Numbered from the stretch's first letter, positions 9,488 through 19,511 are shown. The stretch: 64,000 nt of DNA from Salegentibacter sp. (GCA_017795085.1 CP051246.1:3846514-3910513), one strand, 5' to 3'. The notes: generated by a model from the letters alone, not told the origin. Translations and numbers: made by a program.

Positions 9488-10503
9488 TATTCTAGTGTTC
9501 CTGTATTATTCAAATTTTCAAGTTTTTCATTTAAATCGGCTTCAAAATCTTCTTTTGAAGTAATCCCACCGGGCTCCTGTTCCCAGGCCCCAAGAAAATA
9601 ATAGGTCACCGGGGTTTCCTGTTCTTTAAAAACTACCAGGTGATCGTGCGGGCCTTCTGTAATTTCTTCTACTTCATTTTTATTATAGAACACAGCCATT
9701 CCCAGTTTATCTTCATCATTTACTAAAGTTTGAGCCCCGTAGGTTGCAATATAGCCCCAATCATCGCCTTCCTGTTGCATTAAATCAATATCTTCAAATT
9801 TTACAATTCCGGTGGTTAAGCCTGAAATCGCTTCAGAAGGAGAAAGTTGTACTTTGGTAAAGCGATCTTCTTCAAAAATACTTAAGCGAGCTAACAGATC
9901 TATGCTCTTATCGCCGGTTTTCCAGCCCTGATATTCAATTTTCACTACAGAAGAAATATCGGTATTGGCTACTTCAGCAATGGTATTTTCAACCTCTCTA
10001 AAATGGGCCACGGTATCATTCATATATCTACCATAACTACCAATTCCAAGAGATTTTCCCGCTTTAAGGATATCCATTCCCCAATCGGATTCTTCATGAT
10101 AGGAATCAAAATTATCCTGACCAACCTGATGTAGCACCATGGTATCGGTCTTTTTTCCGAAGATATCTATCGCATTTCTCCAGTCCAAATACAGGCGATA
10201 TCCAACCTGGGAGTTTTCCCAACCCGGACCTTCGTAACGGATATACCATGAATGATCGGTATGTTCCTCAGGCACTTCAAGACGGGAAACATTTTCAAAT
10301 TCTCCGCCCATATATTCGCGGCCTTCCCATTCGCCGCCTTTCTTTGCAGAAATTTCAGCGTATGTGGCTTGCTCTTTTTCTTCTTTAACTTCGGTTTTCT
10401 TCTCAGTTTTTTCAGCCTCTTTTTCCTTGTTGTTTTTACAGGAAACCGTTAAAGCCAATACTGCCAGCGTTAATAATGTAAGTTTTAGTTTCATTTTAAT
10501 CAT
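9487..10503 (-). CDS. DUF4861-type lipoprotein of pectin loci
   Basis: A 338-residue lipoprotein: LTLAVLALTVSC forms a lipobox, followed by a highly charged Lys/Glu linker (about residues 24-46) that would hold the domain off the membrane. The body (DHSWYIRYEGPGWENSQVGY, WRNAIDIFGKKTDTM, ESDWGMDILKAGKSLGIGSY) is recognisable as the DUF4861 family, which recurs in Bacteroidota pectin loci. No reaction has been assigned that I can name. It sits between PL1-CE8 and GH43 with overlapping ends on both sides, so it is firmly part of the enzyme operon. An alternative ATG at 10494, one base after the upstream stop, gives MKLKLTLLTLAVLALTVSC and may be the real start. Confidence 0.82.
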   Translation of the reverse strand: MIKMKLKLTLLTLAVLALTVSCKNNKEKEAEKTEKKTEVKEEKEQATYAEISAKKGGEWEGREYMGGEFENVSRLEVPEEHTDHSWYIRYEGPGWENSQVGYRLYLDWRNAIDIFGKKTDTMVLHQVGQDNFDSYHEESDWGMDILKAGKSLGIGSYGRYMNDTVAHFREVENTIAEVANTDISSVVKIEYQGWKTGDKSIDLLARLSIFEEDRFTKVQLSPSEAISGLTTGIVKFEDIDLMQQEGDDWGYIATYGAQTLVNDEDKLGMAVFYNKNEVEEITEGPHDHLVVFKEQETPVTYYFLGAWEQEPGGITSKEDFEADLNEKLENLNNTGTLE

Positions 10504-12817
10504 TTTTATAGTTAAGTGGTTGCCAGTTATCTTCTCCTTTTAAAATATTCTCTACGGAATATTTTTTTGCTTCTTTTTTACTTAATTGTTTTGACCAGAA
10601 AACCCTTCCCTCTACATTTGCCCCTTTCCCTGCGGAATTATATTCTGCATAAAAAGCGGTTTTTTCAGCTTCGGGCTTGCTCCAGTTGTGCCATCCTTCC
10701 TTTTTAATATGATCGCCCATTTCAGTATTGATAAAAACGGTTTGAGCATAATTACGCCATGGCCTGCCAAGATACACGCTTTCTGAAGGTGCATCGCCGG
10801 TAAGTTTACAATTTATAAAAACAAAGCCGAAATCAGCACTTTCTTCGGTAGAAGCTGCTGTAATGTAATGCCCGCCTTCTTTAGAATAAATCTCACAATC
10901 TTCAAAAACTGCGGTAGACCATCCAAAAATAAAATCGGTAGTGCCTTCAATATAGCAATTCTTATAGTATTGCCGGCTGCCACGACCGTGTGGATAAAGC
11001 GTATCCTGAAACCCGAGAAAACGGCAATTTTCAAAAACCACTTTATCACCGTCTACCCGCACTGCCACGGCCTGTCCTACAGGACCTGAAGAATTCTCAA
11101 AAGTGATATTTTTTGCCTGAAAACCATCCCCAAACACGAAAAAACTACTTGAACCGGTAGTCCCCATTTCCTCACCGAATGTATTGGTTTTAGATGCATA
11201 ATCATCGTAAGTAACAATAGTTTCTTTTGCATTTTCAGCGAAAAGATGCACATTAGTTTTAGATTCCGGCAGCACTAATTTTTCTTTATAAGTACCCGGT
11301 TTTAGGAGAATTTTAGTCGGTTTATTTCTAAAATCGGGTGCCGACATAAAAGCTTCCTGTAGTGTTCTAAAATCACCCGTTCCTGCAGCATCAACAACAA
11401 TGTCATAAGCTTGTTCAACAGTATGACCTGTCTCAGGAAGGAAACTTTCCTTTCCTTTTTGTCCTTTTGTTATTTCCTTGACCAGATCGTTGAGATAAAC
11501 TTCCACATTATCGTAATACTTGTTCAACTGCTTCTGCCCTGCATCTGAAGGATCATTTGGATCTAGTTTATGTTCCAGCTCCCATCTATCGGGCATACCA
11601 TCTTTATCGCTATCAGTTTTTGTTTTTCCTGATTGTAAGTTGGGCCACCCACCAACATCTTCCTGTGAATCTATAATTCCCGGCATACCGGTTTCTGATC
11701 CATTATATGTAGCAATGCCATCGCGGACCTCCTTAATAATTCTCTGATCTACAGAATCTCTTTTGTAGGAGGCTCCTGCATAATCCAGGGTAAGGCCATA
11801 AGCCTCAGCGGCAGTATGGGTTGTAACAGGAGCGGCTGGAAATTCATCCTCCTGGTATATTAAAGAGGTATCAGCTATATGAACACCACCTTCCCAGTTA
11901 TGATCACTTACTACCGGATTACCTTCTACATAATTCCCATTTACATAATATTTGCCTAATGGTTCCGAAGGCTCAATAATCCTGTTCTTAACATTTTCAG
12001 ATGTAGCAGGTCCGGCCTTATAATAGTTATTAATCATATTTACCTGTCCATCTTCATTTCCATAGGCGCTGTTTGCTCCCCAATTATAAATAACATTATT
12101 TCGGTAATCCAAGTATTTGTTGGGAATATCATGATCATATTTAGAGCCTGAAAATCTTGGATTTCGGCTTTTATGATGTGCAAGCAAATTGTGATGAAAA
12201 GTTGCGTAATTACCACCCCAAATACCACCATAACCATGTTCTCCTTTAGTATGACCTGAAACGTTCAAACTTTCTGAGACGATACACCACTGCATAGTAA
12301 AATTCTCATTGGGATAAAAAGAAACGCACTCATCTATGGACCAACTCACAGAACAATGATCGATAATCACATTCTTCTGCTGCCTACCACCTAAGGCATC
12401 AGCTTCCAACTCATTTTCGTCACCCAGTCTTATCCGCAAGAACCGAAGAATAACATTATCAGCAGCAATGCTTACAGGATAACCTTTTATACAAATTCCA
12501 TCTCCGGGAGCACTTTGACCGGCCACTGTTACATTGCCCTTCTCAATCCTAAGAGGAGCTTTCAGGTCAATATTTCCTGCCACATTAAACATAATAATTC
12601 GAGGACCTTCTTTTTCGATAGCAGCCCTTAGACTACCCTCTCCACTGTCGTTCAGGTTGGGCACAAAAATAACCTCTCCCCCTCTTCCTCCTGTGGTAAA
12701 GCGGCCATACCCTTCTGCCCCTGGAAAAGCTACTACTTTTGAATCCTGTGCAATTGCTGCTGTAGCTACCAGCATAAACAGATGAAATAGAATACTTTTT
12801 TTGACCAGAAACTGCAT
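10496..12817 (-). CDS. Bifunctional PL1 pectate lyase - CE8 pectin methylesterase
   Basis: A 773-residue exported fusion. Residues about 25-400 form a PL1 lyase: FPGAEGYGRFTTGGRGGEV, VIIDHCSVSWSIDE, GEHGYGGIWGG and NPRFSG. A short calcium-type motif DSDKDGMPDRWE comes near residue 405. Residues about 475-773 form a CE8 esterase with all family blocks: VGQAVAVRVDGDK, LGFQDTLYPHG (catalytic QD pair), GTTDFIFGWS (catalytic Asp) and YLGRPW (catalytic Arg). The esterase demethylates homogalacturonan so that the lyase can cut it by beta-elimination. Downstream in the same locus, stand-alone PL1 and CE8 genes lie in the same order. The start lies 4 bp after the GH105 stop. Confidence 0.95.
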   Translation of the reverse strand: MQFLVKKSILFHLFMLVATAAIAQDSKVVAFPGAEGYGRFTTGGRGGEVIFVPNLNDSGEGSLRAAIEKEGPRIIMFNVAGNIDLKAPLRIEKGNVTVAGQSAPGDGICIKGYPVSIAADNVILRFLRIRLGDENELEADALGGRQQKNVIIDHCSVSWSIDECVSFYPNENFTMQWCIVSESLNVSGHTKGEHGYGGIWGGNYATFHHNLLAHHKSRNPRFSGSKYDHDIPNKYLDYRNNVIYNWGANSAYGNEDGQVNMINNYYKAGPATSENVKNRIIEPSEPLGKYYVNGNYVEGNPVVSDHNWEGGVHIADTSLIYQEDEFPAAPVTTHTAAEAYGLTLDYAGASYKRDSVDQRIIKEVRDGIATYNGSETGMPGIIDSQEDVGGWPNLQSGKTKTDSDKDGMPDRWELEHKLDPNDPSDAGQKQLNKYYDNVEVYLNDLVKEITKGQKGKESFLPETGHTVEQAYDIVVDAAGTGDFRTLQEAFMSAPDFRNKPTKILLKPGTYKEKLVLPESKTNVHLFAENAKETIVTYDDYASKTNTFGEEMGTTGSSSFFVFGDGFQAKNITFENSSGPVGQAVAVRVDGDKVVFENCRFLGFQDTLYPHGRGSRQYYKNCYIEGTTDFIFGWSTAVFEDCEIYSKEGGHYITAASTEESADFGFVFINCKLTGDAPSESVYLGRPWRNYAQTVFINTEMGDHIKKEGWHNWSKPEAEKTAFYAEYNSAGKGANVEGRVFWSKQLSKKEAKKYSVENILKGEDNWQPLNYKND

Positions 12818-12821
12818 CGAT

Positions 12822-14060
12822 TTATTTATTTAAGTCTTCATAATAAATAGAAGCCAAAATAAATGGCCCTACTCCCTTTGGATCATCAGCCCTTACAATT
12901 TCGTTAATGTAGTATTCATAAGAACCATCACGATAAGGATCACCGCCCAATCCGGCCACGCCGTTTACTTTGGTAAGGCTAATGGTGCCATCTTCATTTT
13001 CACGGATAAATTCTTCCAAAATACCTTCATAAGCTTTAATACCGGCTTTTTTATGATTTTCTGATAAATAACCTTTTTCCGCTCCTTTTAACAGAAAATA
13101 AGAGAACATACTTGTGGCTGATGCTTCGAGGTAATTACCTTCCCGCTCACCCTGGTCAACGACCTGGTACCAAGCACCGGTTTCATCCTGATATTTTAAA
13201 ATACCATTAGCAAGTTTCTGTACTACTTTAATAATATTTTCACGCTCCGGATGATCTTGAGGTATAAAATCCAAAACATCTACCAGCGCCATACTAAACC
13301 AGCCAATACTTCTCCCCCAGTAATTTGAAGAAAGTCCGGTTTCCGGATTAGACCAGCGTTGCTCCTTGCTTTCGTCCCAGGCGTGGTGGAAAAGTCCACT
13401 CTCTTTGCTGTAATGGTATTTATTCACCAAAGAAATTTGATTAGCGACATCGTCAAATAATTCCGGTTCATCAAAATTTTTCCCATAACGTGCTAAAAAC
13501 GGAGATCCCATATACAAACCGTCCAGCCACATTTGATGCGGATATACTTTTTTATGCCAGAAACCACCTTCTTCGGTTCTTGGATGCTCACGCATTTGGT
13601 CACGCAACATCTCAACGGCTTTTTTATACTTTTCTGTATCGGTCTCTTTATAAAGTCCGATTAGGAAACGTCCACCTTGAACGCGATCTATATTATAATC
13701 TGATTTTTTATAGGTTTTAATCGAGCCATCGTCCTCCACCATAAAATCGCCGAATTTTTTGATATAATCCAGGTATTTTTCATCACCAGATTCTTTATAT
13801 AACTTCTCCATGGAAGTCATGATAAGTCCGTGGGTGTATTCCCATTTTGGCTTTTCATTAAAATCGAGTGTCCAGCCCTCCGGATTTCTTTTAATTTCCG
13901 ACTCGGCCATCCAGGTGGAGTATTTTTTTGCTTCTGCAGTCTCTTCCTTTTCCTGTTGAGCGGCATCTTTCTTTTCTTCTTTGTTTTTACAGGAAAAAAG
14001 CATTCCGGTAAGCACGAAAAGAAAAATTGTTTTTTGAATGAGTCTTGTTGTTTTCATCAC
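12822..14060 (-). CDS. GH105 unsaturated galacturonyl hydrolase, lipoprotein
   Basis: A 412-residue protein with a lipobox (LFVLTGMLFSC) and charged linker, then an (alpha/alpha)6 barrel. HQMWLDGLYMGSPFLARYG contains the catalytic Asp of the GH88/GH105 group; RSIGWFSMALVDVLDF and YLEASATSMFSYFLLKG are typical family helices. The enzyme removes the 4,5-unsaturated uronic acid left at the non-reducing end by PL1 and PL10 lyases and yields the KduI substrate precursor. It therefore links the lyases to the kdu operon. Specificity for galacturonyl-galacturonate versus galacturonyl-rhamnose is not decidable here. A second Met one codon in (14057) is equally possible as the start. Confidence 0.92.
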   Translation of the reverse strand: MMKTTRLIQKTIFLFVLTGMLFSCKNKEEKKDAAQQEKEETAEAKKYSTWMAESEIKRNPEGWTLDFNEKPKWEYTHGLIMTSMEKLYKESGDEKYLDYIKKFGDFMVEDDGSIKTYKKSDYNIDRVQGGRFLIGLYKETDTEKYKKAVEMLRDQMREHPRTEEGGFWHKKVYPHQMWLDGLYMGSPFLARYGKNFDEPELFDDVANQISLVNKYHYSKESGLFHHAWDESKEQRWSNPETGLSSNYWGRSIGWFSMALVDVLDFIPQDHPERENIIKVVQKLANGILKYQDETGAWYQVVDQGEREGNYLEASATSMFSYFLLKGAEKGYLSENHKKAGIKAYEGILEEFIRENEDGTISLTKVNGVAGLGGDPYRDGSYEYYINEIVRADDPKGVGPFILASIYYEDLNK

Positions 14061-14065
14061 GATAT

Positions 14066-15019
14066 TTATTTAAGGTCGTTTTTTAAAATTTTATCTAAAA
14101 AATTTAGGGTATAATTTAATGTTTTCTTAAACCATGGCTGCATTAACCAAAAGGAATGTGGTGTTTCAGCTATGGTATGTACTTCAGCATAAATTTGATG
14201 TTTTTCAAGGATTTTCAGCATATCATCCCTTCCGGCGTGAAAACGTGGTTGTGCGCTGTTTATAAAAAGCGTGGGCGGCGTATTTTTGTCTACATACTCT
14301 AAGGGAGATGCAACTTTCCAGTTTTGCGGATTTTCATTTTGTAAACCACCCAGCCACAATCCGGCAATTTCACTTTCTTCGGCTTCGGGATGAATAAAAG
14401 ATACAATCCCGTCAATATTTACAATGGCCTGGACCTGGTCATGGTTTTTATATGCTTCTTCTAAAAACTTTTTATTTCCTGAAGTCACGCCCAAAAGAGT
14501 AGCGAGTTGCGCCCCGGCTGAAGTTCCCAAAACCGCAATTTTATCAGGGTTTATTCCAAATTTGGAAGCATTTTTTCGCATCCAGGCCAGGGCTATCTTT
14601 AAATCATGCACAGCTGCCGGAAATTTAGCTTCACGACTTAGCCTATAATTGGTCACCACCGCAACATAGCCGTTTTTAGCAAGATGTTGCCCCATAGTTT
14701 GCTGATTTTCTTTACTACCGGAAACCCAACCCCCACCGTGAATTAATAAAACCGCGGGGTGATTTTTCCCTTTTTTAGGTGAATACACATCGGCTTTTAA
14801 TTTACTGCCTTCCACTGTTCGATAAACCTGGTCTCCCCGTGCTATAACCTTATCAGAATTTAAAGGCTGAATGGGTTTTATAAAAAAATAATCTTTTTTG
14901 AGTTTTTCATAAGTGGTTTCAATAGTATAAGGGCGAATCTCCGGCTTTTTCTGGGCATAGGTATTCCAACCGAAAATCGGCAAAAACACTAAAATCAATA
15001 TTTTGCTCCAGCTCTTCAT
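14066..15019 (-). CDS. Exported alpha/beta-hydrolase, probable carbohydrate esterase
   Basis: A 317-residue protein with signal peptide (KILILVFLPIFGWNTYAQ). It has HGGGWVSGS (oxyanion hole), the nucleophile elbow GTSAGAQLA, an Asp in HAGRDD and a His in ETPHSFW, completing a catalytic triad of the BD-FAE/acetyl-esterase type. In this context it probably removes acetyl or other ester groups from pectin fragments, but the substrate is inferred from neighbours only. Its ATG follows the GH95 stop with no gap (TAAATG), so the two are likely translated together. Confidence 0.85.
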   Translation of the reverse strand: MKSWSKILILVFLPIFGWNTYAQKKPEIRPYTIETTYEKLKKDYFFIKPIQPLNSDKVIARGDQVYRTVEGSKLKADVYSPKKGKNHPAVLLIHGGGWVSGSKENQQTMGQHLAKNGYVAVVTNYRLSREAKFPAAVHDLKIALAWMRKNASKFGINPDKIAVLGTSAGAQLATLLGVTSGNKKFLEEAYKNHDQVQAIVNIDGIVSFIHPEAEESEIAGLWLGGLQNENPQNWKVASPLEYVDKNTPPTLFINSAQPRFHAGRDDMLKILEKHQIYAEVHTIAETPHSFWLMQPWFKKTLNYTLNFLDKILKNDLK

Positions 15020-17482
15020 TTATTCCCTTGTATTAAAACTATAGGTTTCTCCTTTTTTCGTTTCTATTTCATATACGTTATAATCCGGAAGCTCATAAGC
15101 TTTTGCCTCTGTTTTCTTTGAAACTAAAGGATTCTTAATGAAATTATCTTTATAAAATGGGTTCGGATTATCCCCGGAAGCTTTTGGCAATTCATTACCA
15201 TTTTCATCAAATAATTTACCTTCCAGTCTTATTTGACATACGCCCCCTAGGCCAGATTTAATTTTTAATTCCTGAAGTTTATTTTCCTGCCAGTCCATAT
15301 CAACTTCAAAACCGCCACGGGCTTTTAGGCCTTTTATACTTCCCTTTTTCCAGGCTTCCGGCAGGGCAGGTAAAAGGTGAATAACTTTATCGTGAGATTG
15401 CATTAACATCTCGGCAATTCCGGCAGTACAACCAAAATTCCCATCAATTTGAAACGGCGGGTGGGCATCCAATAAGTTAGGATAAGTTCCGCCTTCTTCG
15501 GTTCCATTTTCAACTAAAGTTAATTGTGTTTTTATAAGATCGTAGGCTCTTTCTCCGTTTAGCAGGCGCGCCCAGAAATTCACTTTCCAGCCCATAGACC
15601 AACCGGTAGATTTGTCTCCGCGAAATTTCAAGGTTTGTTCAGCAGCGCTAAATAATTTCGGATTTTTAAATGGGGATATTTGATTAGAAGGGTGCAGACC
15701 ATACAAATGAGAAATATGGCGGTGCTTATCTCCCGGATCGTCCCAATCTTTGATCCACTCCTGTAACTGCCCGTGCTGACCGATTTGCATTGGCGGAAGC
15801 CTTTTTCGTTTTGCTTTAAGTTCACTCACAAAATCGGGGTCTTCACCAAGAATTTCAGCTGCTTGAATAGCATTTGAAAACACATCAAAAACCAATTGAT
15901 TATCCATCGTGGTACCATAACTCACTCCCACCCCATCCTGATATTTATTTTCAGGAGAAATAGATGGCCCAACAACCAACCAGTTATTTTCGGGCTCTTC
16001 CTGAAGCACATCGGCATAGAACCGAGCTGAAGATTGAAGCACAGGATAATATTCTTTCAGGAAATCTTCATCACCGGTATATAAGTAATGCTGCCAAATA
16101 TGTTGTGTTAACCAGGCACCACCCATAGGCCAAAAACCATAAAAACCACCATCAATTATTCCAGTAACCCGCCAGATATCGGTGTTATGGTGCATATTCC
16201 AACCTCGTGCATTGTACATTTCTTTTGCACTTTCTTTTCCAGTTACCGAAAGTTCTTTCAGCATTTGAAAAAGTGGCTGGTGTAATTCAGAAAGATTAGT
16301 ACTTTCGGCCGGCCAGTAATTCATTTCGGTATTGATATTTACCGTGTATTTACTATCCCAGGGCGGAGTAAGCTGATGGTTCCAGATCCCCTGAAGGTTA
16401 GCCGGTTGCCCACCTGGCCGTGAACTGGAAATCAATAAATACCTTCCGAATTGAAAATACAGGGAAACTAAAGATAAATCTTCAGTCTCAGCAAAATTTT
16501 CAAGGCGTTTATCGGTAGGTAATGTTGAATTTTCAGACGCTCCTATATCTAAGGAAACCCGGTTATATAGTTCCTGATAATCTTTTATGTGATTTTCTTC
16601 AAGTTTAGCAAGGTCTTTACTTTTAGCCTCTTCGAGGTATTTTTGAGCAATTTCTTCAGCAGAATTACTTAAGTCCTTATAATTCTTAAAATTAGTGCCG
16701 ATACTTACAAATAGTAAAACTTCATCAGCATTTTCAACCTGGAGGCTATTTTCTGTGGCTTTTAATTCCCCGTCTTTAAGCTTTGGATAAACAAGGCTTT
16801 GAAATTTTACTTTCCCCTTTTTATCATCAAAATTGCCACTGCTACCATTCAATTTTAAAATATTGTTTTCGGTGCTTATTTGATTTTTTTCCTGCGGACT
16901 ATCAAAATTAAGTTCGAATGAAAGCTGTCCCGGTATATCGGCAGTTAGATGAATTAGCATCACCTGATCGGGATAGGAAACAAAATATTTTCTACTGAAA
17001 TGTACGCCATCAAAATCATATTCCACCCCGGCAATGGCCTTTTGAATATCTAGAGTCCTTCGGTAATTTTTTACGTCTTTATGCCCTTCAAAGTCAATAA
17101 ACAAATTACCGACGGTTTGGTAGGGCATTCCGTAATTGCTTCCATCAGGCAGATTTCGCGGATAAGTAACGTTAGCAAGTTCCTGGGCTTCTTTGTTTTT
17201 GCCTTCAAACAGAAGATTTCTAATTTCTACTATTTTAGAAGAAGTGTTTTGCGGCACATTATTTCCGGGCTCTCCTGCCCAAACTGTTTCTTCATTAAGC
17301 TGAATCTGGTCTTTAGCAGGATTTCCAAAAATCATCCCACCTATACGCCCATTACCTATCGGCAAGGCCTCGTTCCAGTTATTAGACGGACTTTCATACC
17401 ACAAAACGTGATTTTCGTTTTGTGCATTCACAAAACCAATTCCTATAAAGGAAAAGAGTAACAAGAAAAGTTTATTTTTCAT
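15020..17482 (-). CDS. GH95 alpha-L-fucosidase/alpha-L-galactosidase
   Basis: An 820-residue exported protein with signal peptide (LLLFSFIGIGFVNAQ). The N-terminus LWYESPSNNWNEALPIGNG, followed by GRIGGMIFGNP and QLNEETVWAGEPGNN, is diagnostic of GH95. Later blocks are GQPANLQGIWNHQLTPPWDS, TEMNYWPAESTNLSELHQP and HRHISHLYGLHPSNQI. GH95 members cleave alpha-1,2-linked L-fucose or L-galactose from plant glycans such as xyloglucan or pectin side chains by inversion. Its presence shows the locus handles more than bare homogalacturonan. The ATG overlaps the upstream PL1-CE12 stop by 4 bp (ATGA). Confidence 0.94.
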   Translation of the reverse strand: MKNKLFLLLFSFIGIGFVNAQNENHVLWYESPSNNWNEALPIGNGRIGGMIFGNPAKDQIQLNEETVWAGEPGNNVPQNTSSKIVEIRNLLFEGKNKEAQELANVTYPRNLPDGSNYGMPYQTVGNLFIDFEGHKDVKNYRRTLDIQKAIAGVEYDFDGVHFSRKYFVSYPDQVMLIHLTADIPGQLSFELNFDSPQEKNQISTENNILKLNGSSGNFDDKKGKVKFQSLVYPKLKDGELKATENSLQVENADEVLLFVSIGTNFKNYKDLSNSAEEIAQKYLEEAKSKDLAKLEENHIKDYQELYNRVSLDIGASENSTLPTDKRLENFAETEDLSLVSLYFQFGRYLLISSSRPGGQPANLQGIWNHQLTPPWDSKYTVNINTEMNYWPAESTNLSELHQPLFQMLKELSVTGKESAKEMYNARGWNMHHNTDIWRVTGIIDGGFYGFWPMGGAWLTQHIWQHYLYTGDEDFLKEYYPVLQSSARFYADVLQEEPENNWLVVGPSISPENKYQDGVGVSYGTTMDNQLVFDVFSNAIQAAEILGEDPDFVSELKAKRKRLPPMQIGQHGQLQEWIKDWDDPGDKHRHISHLYGLHPSNQISPFKNPKLFSAAEQTLKFRGDKSTGWSMGWKVNFWARLLNGERAYDLIKTQLTLVENGTEEGGTYPNLLDAHPPFQIDGNFGCTAGIAEMLMQSHDKVIHLLPALPEAWKKGSIKGLKARGGFEVDMDWQENKLQELKIKSGLGGVCQIRLEGKLFDENGNELPKASGDNPNPFYKDNFIKNPLVSKKTEAKAYELPDYNVYEIETKKGETYSFNTRE

Positions 17483-19506
17483 TTTTCAGGTTTTTTTAAT
17501 CCATCAAAAACCAATTGTGCTACTGTTTTAGCTCCTGCCGGTTGAAAATGAGTATTATCATCCTGACCTTCGGGATAAGCTTCATATTTTCCGACGGGCA
17601 GGTTCATAAAATAATTTTCGGTCACATAATCACGGCCTTTTTTGGTAAAAAATTCCTGTGATTTTTTATTTAAATCAATAAGCTGAACGTTTAACTCTTT
17701 GGCAACTTCTTTAACGGCAGGATCATACTCACCGTGAATATTACCGAGTTCTCCATCTTTCCACGGATAATTTCTGGCTACCGGAGTTAACAAAACCGGA
17801 ATCGCCTTTTTCTCCCGGGTTTGTTTTACAAAAAGACGAAGAAATTCTTTATACCCCTCTAAATCTACATAGCGACCGGGATGATTTTCAGAAGCATCAT
17901 TATGGCCAAATTGAATTAAAACCACATCGTTTTCTCCCAAATCCTCATAAATTGATCGCCAGCGACCTTCCTGGAAGAAAGTTCGTGTGCTGCGGCCACC
18001 CCGGGCTCTATCGTCTACTTTTACACTATCAGTTTTTATTAGTCCGCTAACTTTTTGAATACTATCTTTTACAAAAAACTGTTGAAAAACCTGGCCCCAA
18101 CCGGTAACCGGATAACGGGTTTTCATATAATCTTTTCCGGGATCATAATTATCGGCATAATTGGCCATGGTAGAATCTCCGGCGAGGTAAATGTTGGTGA
18201 TTTTTGTATTTTCAACCAATTCATTAAAGTACATCTCCAGGTTGGTATAACCCTCGTGCAGATTACAAGCCGCATCGTCAGCTTTTCCCGGATTCAGGTT
18301 ATGGGCGATTTCCCATTCATCCGGCATTCCGTCGTTATCGGAATCTTTGGGGGCTTTTTCTGTTTCCAATTCAGGCCAGCCGCCAACTTCTTCCTGGGAA
18401 TCTATAATTCCATTACCATTCAATACCCAGTTTTCTTTTATTTGATTAATAAGCCTTAAATCTACCGCATCACGGACTTTGCTTGCCCCTGCCGATTTAA
18501 TCACCGAATGATAGGTTTTTAAAGCAGTTTCTGTATTTACATTATCGGCATTTATTTCTATCTGCAACTTTAATTCTTCAAGGGTTTTTGTAGCTACACC
18601 TTTCCAATTATCAGCGGTTACTTCGGGAGCATTTTCAACATAATTATTTTCAATATGGAATTTTCCGTAGGGCTGGTAAGGTTCTAAAATTCGTTCTTTT
18701 TTTGATTTTTCAGTAGCCGGCCCGGGTTTAAAATAATTATTTACAATATTATAACTCCCTTTTTCTCCGCCGTAAATACTATTTCCTTCCCAGTTATAAA
18801 TCACATTATTCCTGAAATCAACAAATTCCTCATCAGAGTTTGGAGTAGTACTAGAACCGCTAAACCTTGGATTTCGGCTATTGTTATTCATAATAATGTT
18901 ATGGTGAAAAGTAGCATTTTCACCGCCCCAGATTCCGCCATAACCGTGTTCACCTTTACTATGCACCGATTCATTTAAGGCTTCTGCAATAAGACACCAT
19001 TGCATAGTAAAATTCTTATTCCAGTAAAACGAGGCATTTTCATCGGTAGCCCAGCTTATAGAACAATGATCGATAATCACATTTTCCTGATCGCGCCCGC
19101 TAAAGGCATCGTCTTCAACTTCATTAATATCGCCCATCCTGAAACGTAAATAGCGAATAATTACATTATTGGCCTTTACTTTTACCGGGTAGCCTTTTAT
19201 GGTAATTCCTTCGCCGGGTGCTGTTTGCCCTGCAATGGTAAGGTCACCGCGATTTATATCGAGTCCCGATTTTAAGTTTATAGTTCCAGAAACTTCAAAA
19301 ACAATTGTCCTGGTTCCATGTTTTACAATTCCTTTCCTCAAGCTACCTTCTCCATCATCATTAAGGTTGGTAACTTTATAGACCAACCCACCCCGGCCTC
19401 CGGTAGCATATCTCCCAAAACCTTCTGCAGTAGAGAAGGCCAGTTGTTGGGCTTTTAAACTAAAACTGCCCAGAATTACAAAGAGAACTATTTGAAGTAG
19501 TTTCAT
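17479..19506 (-). CDS. Bifunctional PL1 pectate lyase - CE12 SGNH acetylesterase
   Basis: The start is set at 19506, giving MKLLQIVLFVILGSFSLKAQ, a clean signal peptide 5 bp after the PL10 stop; the earlier in-frame ATG (19533) overlaps PL10 and buries the signal. Residues about 20-420 are a PL1 lyase (FSTAEGFGRYATGGRGG, VIIDHCSISWATDENAS, GEHGYGGIWGG, NPRFSGSS), ending in the calcium-type motif DSDNDGMPDEWE. Residues about 440-675 are an SGNH esterase: AGDSTMANY (nucleophile Ser), ARGGRSTRTF, IQFGHND and DDNTHFQPAGA (Asp-His pair), the CE12 rhamnogalacturonan/pectin acetylesterase pattern. One polypeptide can thus remove acetyl groups and cut the chain. Confidence 0.93.
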   Translation of the reverse strand: MKLLQIVLFVILGSFSLKAQQLAFSTAEGFGRYATGGRGGLVYKVTNLNDDGEGSLRKGIVKHGTRTIVFEVSGTINLKSGLDINRGDLTIAGQTAPGEGITIKGYPVKVKANNVIIRYLRFRMGDINEVEDDAFSGRDQENVIIDHCSISWATDENASFYWNKNFTMQWCLIAEALNESVHSKGEHGYGGIWGGENATFHHNIIMNNNSRNPRFSGSSTTPNSDEEFVDFRNNVIYNWEGNSIYGGEKGSYNIVNNYFKPGPATEKSKKERILEPYQPYGKFHIENNYVENAPEVTADNWKGVATKTLEELKLQIEINADNVNTETALKTYHSVIKSAGASKVRDAVDLRLINQIKENWVLNGNGIIDSQEEVGGWPELETEKAPKDSDNDGMPDEWEIAHNLNPGKADDAACNLHEGYTNLEMYFNELVENTKITNIYLAGDSTMANYADNYDPGKDYMKTRYPVTGWGQVFQQFFVKDSIQKVSGLIKTDSVKVDDRARGGRSTRTFFQEGRWRSIYEDLGENDVVLIQFGHNDASENHPGRYVDLEGYKEFLRLFVKQTREKKAIPVLLTPVARNYPWKDGELGNIHGEYDPAVKEVAKELNVQLIDLNKKSQEFFTKKGRDYVTENYFMNLPVGKYEAYPEGQDDNTHFQPAGAKTVAQLVFDGLKKPEK

Positions 19507-19511
19507 TTTAT

